Origin: an uncultured Bacilli bacterium
GTDB taxonomy: Bacteria; Bacillota_I; Bacilli_A; RF39; UBA660
Reading direction: 5' to 3'
NCBI GenBank assembly: GCA_934096755.1
Contig: CAKOMU010000016.1
Location: 1-23,032, forward strand
DNA length: 23,032 nt
Below the pieces are notes generated by a model. That model was not told the DNA's origin. It did no database searches and saw nothing but the letters and a program-made list of their open reading frames with translations. The position numbers were made by a program, and so were the translations under genes. Shown here in pieces: positions 13,484 to 19,287 of this stretch. Positions within the stretch are counted from its first letter, which is position 1. Every line of letters starts with the position of its first letter.

Positions 13484-14219
13484 TATTAAAAGTGATAGAG
13501 AAATAGAATTAATGCGTCATGCTGGTAAATTATTACATGATACTTTCAAACATGTTGAACCTTTTATTAAAGCTGGGGTTACTACTAAAAAATTAGATAG
13601 TATAATTCATGATTATATTATTAGTATTGGATGTGTTCCTAGTTGTTTAGGTTATGAAGGTTATCCAGCGACAGCTTGTATATCAGTAAATGATGAAGTT
13701 GTTCATGGAATACCTGGTAAAAGGAAATTACGAGATGGTGATATTGTTTCAATCGATTTGGTGTTATCCTATCAAGGATATCATGCTGATGCAACGAGAA
13801 GTTATATTATTGGTACTGTAAGTGATGATATAAAAGATTTAGTTATAAATACTAAAAATGCTTTTTATGAAGGTGTTAAAGTAGTGCACGAAGGAGCTAG
13901 AGTTCGCGATATAAGTAGAGCGATTGAAAGCTATGCTCATCTTCATGGCTTGAGCGTGGTTGAAGAACTTGTTGGTCATGGAATTGGGACAGAGATGCAT
14001 GAAGAACCTGATATACCTAACTTTGATACTGGAAATATGACTAGATTAAAAGCAGGAATGGTCATTGCAATTGAACCAATGTTAAATTTAGGAAGTAAGA
14101 AAGTATATTTGTGTGATGATGATTGGACTGTTAAAACTTATGATGGCAAGTATGCGTGTCATTATGAAAATACAGTTTTGGTTACAAAAGACGGATATGA
14201 AATATTAACAGGAGATTAA
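13476..14219 (+). CDS. map: Methionine aminopeptidase type I
   Basis: The enzyme removes the initiator Met from nascent proteins in the cytosol using two divalent metals. The ATG at 13476 (MISIKSDREIELMRHAGKLLHD) follows GAGG at 7-nt spacing and overlaps adk by 8 bases; an in-frame TTG 6 bases upstream is not needed. 247 aa, family size. The five metal ligands can be placed: two Asp in SIDLVLSYQGYHADATRS, His in GHGIGTEMHEEP, Glu in IAIEPML and Glu in HYENTVLVT. The substrate-binding His is in VVHGIPGKRKLRDGD. As in Bacillus, it sits between adk and infA. Confidence 0.97.
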   Translation: MISIKSDREIELMRHAGKLLHDTFKHVEPFIKAGVTTKKLDSIIHDYIISIGCVPSCLGYEGYPATACISVNDEVVHGIPGKRKLRDGDIVSIDLVLSYQGYHADATRSYIIGTVSDDIKDLVINTKNAFYEGVKVVHEGARVRDISRAIESYAHLHGLSVVEELVGHGIGTEMHEEPDIPNFDTGNMTRLKAGMVIAIEPMLNLGSKKVYLCDDDWTVKTYDGKYACHYENTVLVTKDGYEILTGD

Positions 14220-14222
14220 TTT

Positions 14223-14441
14223 ATGGGAAAAAAAGATAAAATTGAAGTAGAAGGAAAAGTTACAGAAGTACTTAAAGGTAGTGATTACCTTGTAGAACTT
14301 AGTAATGGACACACTGTAAAAGCCTACGTTTCTGGTAAAATGCGTATGCATATGATTCGTATTTTACCAGGTGATAAAGTTACAGTGGAACTTTCACCAT
14401 ATGATTTAACACGTGGGATTATAAAATGGAATAATAGATAA
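14223..14441 (+). CDS. infA: Translation initiation factor IF-1
   Basis: IF-1 binds the 30S A site during initiation. 72 aa, the usual size, a single OB fold. Motifs are KIEVEGKVTEVLKGSDYLVELSNGH at the N-terminus and SGKMRMHMIRILPGDKVTVELSPYDLTRGII at the C-terminus, essentially the family signature. The ATG starts three bases after the map stop; the ribosome site is inside map (CAGGAG). rpmJ follows after 11 bases. There is no KOW-domain gene between map and infA, unlike B. subtilis. Confidence 0.98.
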   Translation: MGKKDKIEVEGKVTEVLKGSDYLVELSNGHTVKAYVSGKMRMHMIRILPGDKVTVELSPYDLTRGIIKWNNR

Positions 14442-14452
14442 GGAGTGAAATT

Positions 14453-14566
14453 ATGAAAGTTAGACCATCAGTTAAGAAAATTTGTAAAAAATGTAAAATA
14501 ATTAGAAGAAAAGGAAAAATTAGGGTTATTTGTGAAAATCCTAAACATAAGCAAGTACAAGGTTAA
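14453..14566 (+). CDS. rpmJ: 50S ribosomal protein L36, zinc form
   Basis: A 37-codon gene reading MKVRPSVKKICKKCKIIRRKG and ending NPKHKQVQG. The zinc ribbon ligands C11, C14, C27 and H32 (CKKC, ICENPKH) are all present, so this is the zinc-binding C+ form. L36 is the smallest 50S protein and lies near helix 91 of 23S rRNA. AAGGAGTG precedes the ATG, overlapping the infA stop, and TAAGGAGG for rpsM overlaps its own stop. Position infA-rpmJ-rpsM is canonical. Confidence 0.98.
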   Translation: MKVRPSVKKICKKCKIIRRKGKIRVICENPKHKQVQG

Positions 14567-14577
14567 GGAGGATAAAA

Positions 14578-14952
14578 ATGGCAAGAATTAAAAATATTGA
14601 ATTACCAAATGAAAAGCATACTTGTATTGGACTTACTGCAATTTATGGTATTGGTAGAAATTTAGCTTTAACTATTTGTGAAGCAACTGGAATAGATCCT
14701 ACTAAAAAAATTAAAGATTTAAGCGATGAAGAAATTGCAAAATTACGTAAAGAAATTGATAATTATACAGTAGAAGGTGATCTTCGTCGTGATGTTCAAA
14801 TGAGTATCAAAAATAAAATGGAAATTAATTGTTATGAAGGTATTAGACACAAAAAAGGTTTACCTGTAAGAGGACAAAGAACTAGTAGAAATGCTAAAAC
14901 TCGTAAAGGTAGAGGTAAAGTTGTAGCTAATAAGAAAAAAGTAGGAAAGTAG
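14578..14952 (+). CDS. rpsM: 30S ribosomal protein S13
   Basis: S13 pairs with S19 in the 30S head and contacts P-site tRNA. 124 aa. The N-terminal MARIKNIELPNEKHTCIGLTAIYGIGRNLALTICEATGI carries the family helix-turn motif, followed by LRRDVQMSIKNKMEINCYEGIRHKKGLPVRGQRT and a Lys/Arg-rich tail GRGKVVANKKKVGK that reaches toward the P site. The second residue pair of ELPNEKHT is somewhat unlike the common ..DIPRDKR but aligns. A TAAGGAGG lies upstream; rpsK follows after 11 bases. Confidence 0.98.
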   Translation: MARIKNIELPNEKHTCIGLTAIYGIGRNLALTICEATGIDPTKKIKDLSDEEIAKLRKEIDNYTVEGDLRRDVQMSIKNKMEINCYEGIRHKKGLPVRGQRTSRNAKTRKGRGKVVANKKKVGK

Positions 14953-14963
14953 GGTGTTAATTT

Positions 14964-15347
14964 ATGGCATATAATAGAAGAAAAAGAAAAGTAAAGAAGA
15001 ATATTCCAGAAGCTACTGCACATATTCATTCAACTTATAACAATACAATTGTTACAATTAGTGATAAAGATGGAAATGCTATTAGTTGGTCATCAGCTGG
15101 TAGAATTGGATACAAAGGAAGTAAGAAAAAAACTCCTTTTGCTGCAGGTTTAACTAGTGAAGCTGCTGCACAAGCTGCAATTGATGCTGGGGTTAAAAAG
15201 GTTGATGTTTTTGTTAAAGGCCTTGGACCTGGTAGAGAAAATGCTATTAGATCTTTACAAACTGCAGGACTAGAAATTACAAGTATTACTGATGAAACAC
15301 CAGTTCCTCATAATGGATGTCGTCCTCCAAAAAGACCTAGAAACTAA
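14964..15347 (+). CDS. rpsK: 30S ribosomal protein S11
   Basis: S11 lines the mRNA exit platform of the 30S near the E site. 127 aa, family size. Motifs are AHIHSTYNNTIVTISDKDGNAISWSSAGRIGYKGSKKKTPFAAGLTSEAAAQ, VKGLGPGRENAIRSLQTAGLEI and the C-terminal TPVPHNGCRPPKRPRN, where the family usually ends PPKRRRV. It begins after a short gap with a modest GGGTG ribosome site and precedes rpoA as in other Firmicutes alpha operons. Confidence 0.98.
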   Translation: MAYNRRKRKVKKNIPEATAHIHSTYNNTIVTISDKDGNAISWSSAGRIGYKGSKKKTPFAAGLTSEAAAQAAIDAGVKKVDVFVKGLGPGRENAIRSLQTAGLEITSITDETPVPHNGCRPPKRPRN

Positions 15348-15367
15348 TTAGAGAAAGGAACGTAATT

Positions 15368-16312
15368 ATGATTAAATTTGAAAAACCAGACTATAAAATT
15401 ACGGAATATCAAGAAAGCAATAGTTATGCAAAATTTGAACTTGAACCTTTAGAAAGAGGATTTGGAACTACTATTGGTAATGCATTGCGTAGGGTTTTGT
15501 TATCTAGTCTTCCTGGTAGTGCTGTAACTTCAATTAAAATTGATGGTGTATTACATGAATTTCAAAAAATTGAAGGTGTTGTAGAGGATGTTACAACTAT
15601 TGTATTAAATATTAAAGATTTAGTTGTTAAGAATCATTCTAAAGAAGAAAAAGTTATAAGACTTACCAAATCTACAGAAGGACCTGTTCTTGCAGGAGAT
15701 ATTGAAAAAGATGCTGATATTGAAATTATGAATCCTGATTTAGTTATTTGTAACTTAGTTAAAGGTGGTAAAATCAATATTGAAATGACTGTTAATAATG
15801 GTCGTGGCTTTACTCCTAGTCAAGTTAATAAAGCTAATTTAAAAGAAAATGTAGCAGGTGTTATTGCTATTGATTCTAATTATTCACCAATTGAAGTTGT
15901 TAAGTACGAAGTACTTGATACTCGTGTTGGTCAAGATGAATCTTATGATAAATTAGTTATGGAAATTACTACTGATGGAAGTATGACTCCAGAAGAAGCT
16001 ATGGCTTTAGGTGCTAAAATTTTAATTGAACATTTTAGTATTATTGCGGATTTAAATTCCATTAGTAATATTACAGGAATTATGCAAGAAAAAAAGGTTG
16101 ATACTATGACTAAAACATTGGAAACACCAATTGAAGAAGTAGAATTTTCCGTTAGAGCTTATAATTGTTTAAAAAGAGCTGGTATTCATACCGTTCAAGA
16201 TTTAGTTAATAAAAAAGAAGTAGAAGTTACTAAAATAAGAAACTTAGGAAAGAAATCATTAAAAGAAGTTCTTGATAAAGTTGATGAATTAGGACTTTCA
16301 TTTAAGGAGTAA
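15368..16312 (+). CDS. rpoA: RNA polymerase alpha subunit
   Basis: Alpha dimerises to start core polymerase assembly and its C-terminal domain reads UP elements and contacts activators such as Spo0A. 314 aa, like B. subtilis. The N-terminal domain (about 1-230) includes YAKFELEPLERGFGTTIGNALRRVLLSSLPGSAVT and KINIEMTVNNGRGF. The C-terminal domain (about 250-314) includes PIEEVEFSVRAYNCLKRAGI, TVQDLV and IRNLGKKSLKEV, the helix-hairpin-helix that binds DNA. AGAAAGGA precedes the ATG. rplQ follows after 4 bases. Confidence 0.98.
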   Translation: MIKFEKPDYKITEYQESNSYAKFELEPLERGFGTTIGNALRRVLLSSLPGSAVTSIKIDGVLHEFQKIEGVVEDVTTIVLNIKDLVVKNHSKEEKVIRLTKSTEGPVLAGDIEKDADIEIMNPDLVICNLVKGGKINIEMTVNNGRGFTPSQVNKANLKENVAGVIAIDSNYSPIEVVKYEVLDTRVGQDESYDKLVMEITTDGSMTPEEAMALGAKILIEHFSIIADLNSISNITGIMQEKKVDTMTKTLETPIEEVEFSVRAYNCLKRAGIHTVQDLVNKKEVEVTKIRNLGKKSLKEVLDKVDELGLSFKE

Positions 16313-16316
16313 GAAT

Positions 16317-16658
16317 ATGAAATATAGAAAATTAGGTAGAGAAACTAGAATTAGAAGAAGTATTTTAGCTGGTCTTACTAAAGACGTTATTATGCATGGA
16401 CATGTTGTTACTACTGAAGCAAGAGCTAAAGAAGTAAGAAAGTTTGTTGATAAAATGATTACTTATGGTAAAGATGGATCACTTGTTGCACGTCGTAAAG
16501 CTTTAGCTTTCTTACATAATGATAAAGAAGTTGTTGCTAAAGTATTTAATGAACTTGCTAAAAATTATGAAACTAGAAATGGTGGATATACAAGAATTAT
16601 TAAGTTAAAAGAACGTCGTGGCGATGACGCTTTAGAAGTTAGACTTGAACTAGTTTAA
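16317..16658 (+). CDS. rplQ: 50S ribosomal protein L17
   Basis: Last gene of the supercluster. 113 aa, normal for Firmicutes (about 120). Motifs are KYRKLGRETRIRRSILAGLTKDVIMHGHVVTTEARAKEVRKFVDKMITYGKDG, then RKALAFLHNDKEVVAKVFNELA and the C-terminal GGYTRIIKLKERRGDDALEVRLELV. The family's RR after NR..LG is slightly changed (RETRIRRS for the common NRTSAHRKA). AAGGAGTAAG within the rpoA end serves as the ribosome site. A strong terminator follows within 10 bases. Confidence 0.98.
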   Translation: MKYRKLGRETRIRRSILAGLTKDVIMHGHVVTTEARAKEVRKFVDKMITYGKDGSLVARRKALAFLHNDKEVVAKVFNELAKNYETRNGGYTRIIKLKERRGDDALEVRLELV

Positions 16659-16664
16659 TTTATG

Positions 16665-16696
16665 AAACAACTAATCAATTGATTGGTTGTTTTTTT
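16665..16696 (+). terminator. Intrinsic terminator of the S10-spc-alpha operon
   Basis: AACAACTAATC (16666-16676) pairs with GATTGGTTGTT (16681-16691) around an AATT loop, with one G-U pair. An additional A-T pair lies outside, and a T tract runs to 16696. It is a textbook intrinsic terminator. Confidence 0.9.
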
Positions 16697-16708
16697 GATG
16701 TAATTAAG

Positions 16709-16777
16709 CAAGTTTTGCGGTTGTAACCGCAAAAAACAAAAAAAACAAATGTTTTGCGGTTACAACCGCAAAACTTG
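16709..16777. repeat. Perfect 26-bp inverted repeat, each arm itself palindromic; putative double operator
   Basis: The left arm at 16709-16734 is the exact reverse complement of the right arm at 16752-16777, separated by a 17-base A-rich spacer. Each arm contains a perfect 10-bp dyad, TTTTGCGGTT and AACCGCAAAA, around a 2-base centre (GT left, AC right), so there are two copies of one palindromic site in opposite orientation. The GC-rich GCGGTT/AACCGC cores stand out against the AT background. The right arm ends inside the -35 of the next promoter. A dimeric repressor binding both sites is a natural reading; a DNA cruciform or RNA hairpin is also possible. No terminal direct repeats suggest a transposon end. 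Confidence 0.85.
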
Positions 16778-16803
16778 ACAATAATAAAAATGCAATATAT
16801 AAT
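16775..16803 (+). promoter_or_regulatory. Consensus sigma-A-type promoter for the ATPase gene
   Basis: TTGACA at 16775-16780, a 17-bp spacer and TATAAT at 16798-16803 make a perfect consensus promoter. The first three bases of the -35 are the end of the right arm of the inverted repeat, so a protein bound there would block polymerase. Transcription would start near 16810, only about 11 nt before the ATG. Confidence 0.8.
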
Positions 16804-16820
16804 ATTAATAGGTGATAAAA

Positions 16821-18014
16821 ATGTTAAAACGAAGCAATTATTTAAATCAATTGATTGAAGTAAAAGATTTAAATTTAATTAAAGTTATTACAGGAGTAAG
16901 AAGATGTGGTAAGAGTACTCTTTTGTTACAATATAAAGATTATTTATTGGAAAATGATATTAAGGAAACAAATGTATTATATATGAGTTTTGAAAGTGCT
17001 GAATGGTATGAAATTAAGAATTATAAAGATTTATATAATTATATTAAAAGTAAATATCATAATACAAAAATTTATTTATTGTTAGATGAAGTCCAAAATG
17101 TTGAAGATTGGGAAAAAGCTGTTAATTCTTTATTGGTAGATATTGATTGTGATATTTATATTACTGGTTCTAATGCTTATTTATTATCTAGTGAACTTAC
17201 AACTTTACTTGCAGGAAGGGTTTATACAATTAGCATGTATCCATTTTCTTTTTCTGAGTATATTCAAATAAATTCTAATAGTCAAAATAAATATCAATTA
17301 TTTAATGATTATTTAAAGTTTGGGGGTATGCCAATGCTTATTAACATGAATGATAATGAAAGATTAAAAATTAATTATTTGTCTGACATTAAAGATGTTG
17401 TTTTAAAAAAAGATATAATCGCAAGGAATAAAATTAAAGATGTTGTATTTTTAGATAATTTATTAAGATATATGTCTACGGTTATTGGAACATTAATAAA
17501 TCCTAGTTCTATTTCTTCTTTTATGAAGAAAAATGGCAGTAATATAGATAATGAAACTGTTGATAAATATTTGAAAATGATAGAAAATGCTTATTTTATT
17601 TATAGAGTACCAAGATATGAATTAAAAGGAAAACAACTACTTAAAACACAAGGAAAGTATTATTTTGTTGATAATGGATTAAAAAATATATTATCTGGAT
17701 TCTCATCATATGATACTGGAAGTAGTTATGAAAATATTGTTTATATGGAGCTTTTACGTAGGGGCTATGAAGTTTATGTTGGAAAATATAATGATTTAGA
17801 AATTGATTTTGTGGCAGTTAGTCCCAATGAAAGAATATATTATCAAGTAACACGTAGTTTATTAAGTGAAGATGTAGAAACTAGAGAAACTAGATCTTTA
17901 TTAGCCATTAATGATAATTATAAAAAAGTTATTTTAACTATGGATGTAGCTTATAATAAAACTATTGAGGGAATTGAGGTTAAAAATATAGTAGATTTTT
18001 TACTTGAAGGTTAA
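16821..18014 (+). CDS. AAA-type ATPase with DUF4143 C-terminal domain
   Basis: A member of the widespread family of P-loop ATPases with a C-terminal DUF4143 domain, whose cellular role is unknown. 397 aa from the ATG at 16821, which has AGGTGA at 16810-16815. Residues about 15-150 form the ATPase: Walker A GVRRCGKST (25-33), Walker B IYLLLDE (84-90), ITGSNA sensor around N118 and a possible arginine finger in LLAGR (133). PFSFSEY follows, typical of the family. The C-terminal part (about 300-350) has ENIVYMELLRRGYEVYVG, then EIDFVA (327-332) and YYQVT, resembling a PD-(D/E)xK nuclease fold with Gln in place of Glu. No helix-turn-helix is evident, so it is unlikely to be the repressor of its own operator. 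No terminator is visible downstream. Confidence 0.88.
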   Translation: MLKRSNYLNQLIEVKDLNLIKVITGVRRCGKSTLLLQYKDYLLENDIKETNVLYMSFESAEWYEIKNYKDLYNYIKSKYHNTKIYLLLDEVQNVEDWEKAVNSLLVDIDCDIYITGSNAYLLSSELTTLLAGRVYTISMYPFSFSEYIQINSNSQNKYQLFNDYLKFGGMPMLINMNDNERLKINYLSDIKDVVLKKDIIARNKIKDVVFLDNLLRYMSTVIGTLINPSSISSFMKKNGSNIDNETVDKYLKMIENAYFIYRVPRYELKGKQLLKTQGKYYFVDNGLKNILSGFSSYDTGSSYENIVYMELLRRGYEVYVGKYNDLEIDFVAVSPNERIYYQVTRSLLSEDVETRETRSLLAINDNYKKVILTMDVAYNKTIEGIEVKNIVDFLLEG

Positions 18015-18101
18015 TATTTTATAAAAAAGATAATAAAACCAAAATAAAAGGGTATATCCGAAGAATTAAATGTAAACATAATTATAATTATTTAAAAATA
18101 T

Positions 18102-18130
18102 TTAACTTAAGTTAGTAATTGTGATATTAT
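18102..18130 (+). promoter_or_regulatory. Promoter with overlapping palindrome upstream of the membrane protein gene
   Basis: TTAACT at 18102-18107, a 17-bp spacer and an extended -10 (TG at 18122-18123, TATTAT at 18125-18130). A perfect 12-bp palindrome TAACTTAAGTTA at 18103-18114 covers the -35 and could be an operator, though such AT-rich palindromes can occur by chance. The predicted start near 18137 again lies at the ribosome site. Confidence 0.5.
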
Positions 18131-18147
18131 TAAAATAGGTGAATGGT

Positions 18148-18999
18148 ATGAAAAAAGGAAAAAATATATTATTGTTTTTATTAGTAGTGATCTTTATAGT
18201 TGGTTCTGCAGGTGTAGGCTATTTTATGGGAACAAATAAGCAAAGTAATGATACTAAAACGCTTGATAATAATGAAGATAATAAAATGAGTGATGAAACT
18301 GTTGATAAATTGGGGAAAAAGTTATTTATTGATACATTAAGTAATGATTCATATAATTATTATTTTTATGATAGTGATAAGTTGACAGTGGAGAAAGTTA
18401 GTTTAGAAGGTAAATTAATTTCTACAATGAATAATATAAGCTTTAATGATATTTATTATAATCAAGTAAGAGATTTTACTTCTCAAGAGTGTTTAAAAGA
18501 AAGTACTGATAGTAATGGTTTTAATTATACTTGTTATGTTTATAAAGTAAATAAGGATATTTTTGCAGATGTTTATTATGATTTGTTTAACCAAAAGTTA
18601 CCTACTTTTAATAACTTTATATATATGGATTCATTAGATTATAGAGTGTGTAAATTAGAAGATAATGAAATAAAATGTTATCCTATGGATGGTGGTAGTG
18701 CTATTGATTCTGCACGAAGATATATTAATTATGATAAAGCAGAAATTGATAATGGAAATCTTTATGTTTATAGCGATTTTATAGCGTTTGATTTTGAAAA
18801 TAATACTGATAATTATTATGCGTATAGTGATTATAATTTTACCAAGAAGATAGGAAGTATTGATTATGACGAATTTGAAAATTATAATTTGGAAGAATTA
18901 TTTACTAAATTTAAAGATAAAACTGGAAAATATAAATTGACATTTAAACAACGAGAAAATGGTATTTGGTATTGGGAATCAACTGAAGTAGTAAAATAA
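18148..18999 (+). CDS. Single-pass membrane protein of unknown function
   Basis: 283 aa from the ATG at 18148, preceded by AGGTGA at 18137-18142. Not recognised as a named family. The N-terminus MKKGKN and a hydrophobic segment at about 7-28 (ILLFLLVVIFIVGSAGVGYF) form an uncleaved signal anchor or signal peptide without a lipobox cysteine. An Asn/Asp-rich linker (about 30-55) leads to an extracytoplasmic domain rich in Tyr, Asp and Asn. Four cysteines (C115, C129, C168, C177) are the only ones and could form two disulfides outside the cell. The C-terminus KYKLTFKQRENGIWYWES resembles the final beta strands of other Firmicutes surface proteins. It is followed by two tandem hairpins. Export is an inference from the N-terminus. 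Confidence 0.8.
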   Translation: MKKGKNILLFLLVVIFIVGSAGVGYFMGTNKQSNDTKTLDNNEDNKMSDETVDKLGKKLFIDTLSNDSYNYYFYDSDKLTVEKVSLEGKLISTMNNISFNDIYYNQVRDFTSQECLKESTDSNGFNYTCYVYKVNKDIFADVYYDLFNQKLPTFNNFIYMDSLDYRVCKLEDNEIKCYPMDGGSAIDSARRYINYDKAEIDNGNLYVYSDFIAFDFENNTDNYYAYSDYNFTKKIGSIDYDEFENYNLEELFTKFKDKTGKYKLTFKQRENGIWYWESTEVVK

Positions 19000-19000
19000 A

Positions 19001-19080
19001 ATCTATAGTCCAAAAAAGCCGAAAAAATTGGACTATAAAAATCTATAGTCCAAAAAAACTAAAAAATTTGGACTATAAAT
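19001..19080. repeat. Two tandem 40-bp units, each an inverted repeat
   Basis: Unit 1 (19001-19040) and unit 2 (19041-19080) match at 35 of 40 positions. Each contains TATAGTCCAA and TTGGACTATA (19004-19013 with 19028-19037, and 19044-19053 with 19068-19077); the second stem can extend to 11 bp. All five differences lie outside the arms, in the A-rich loop and at the last base. There is no long T tract after either stem on the + strand, so these are not standard terminators. They could be paired protein-binding sites, RNA processing hairpins or a weak bidirectional terminator. Confidence 0.85.
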
Positions 19081-19110
19081 TTGTAAATAATAGTCAACTC
19101 ATGGTAAAAT
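19081..19110 (+). promoter_or_regulatory. Possible promoter of the Fic-like remnant and paralogue array
   Basis: TTGTAA at 19081-19086, an 18-bp spacer and an extended -10 (TG at 19102-19103, TAAAAT at 19105-19110). Transcription would start near 19117 and run through the gene remnant into the first paralogue. Confidence 0.4.
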
Positions 19111-19134
19111 ATTGATAATGATAGTGAAATTATA

Positions 19135-19287
19135 ATGCAAAAGCTAGAAAATTATAAAGCAGGTAATTATATTAATGTAAATGATTATAAATCATTTATA
19201 CCCTCAAATATAAATTGTGAGTGGACTTGGAAGATAGCGAAATTAATTATTTGTTATTTAAAGCTTATTTAGATAAGGTGGATAATA
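19135..19287 (+). pseudogene. Frameshifted 5' remnant resembling a Fic-family N-terminal domain
   Basis: An ATG at 19135 opens 45 codons ending at a TAG (19270-19272), reading MQKLENYKAGNYINVNDYKS, then FIPSNINCEWTWK before the frame degrades. If one base is restored in the AA run at 19231-19232, the reading continues W-K-DSEINYLLFKAYLDKV. The combined pattern (basic start, YI..NDYKSFIP, W.W.DSEIN.LL.KA.L.K) resembles the N-terminal domain of Fic/DOC AMPylation-type proteins as I recall it. The catalytic Fic motif (HPFxxGNGR) is absent; the gene stops where the next gene's ribosome site AAGGTGG and ATG begin. So this is a truncated, frameshifted relic, most likely non-functional. A short functional peptide is less likely. 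Confidence 0.55.

Noticed and set aside
16709..16777. Terminal inverted repeats of a small transposable element
   Set aside because: Only 17 bases lie between the arms, no flanking target duplication is seen, and the element overlaps a functional-looking promoter.
19001..19080. CRISPR array
   Set aside because: Only two directly abutting units with no unique spacers, each an inverted repeat; no cas genes nearby.
19178..19197. Small inverted repeat AATGATT/AATCATT
   Set aside because: Short, AT-only apart from one pair, and inside the gene remnant; easily explained by base composition.
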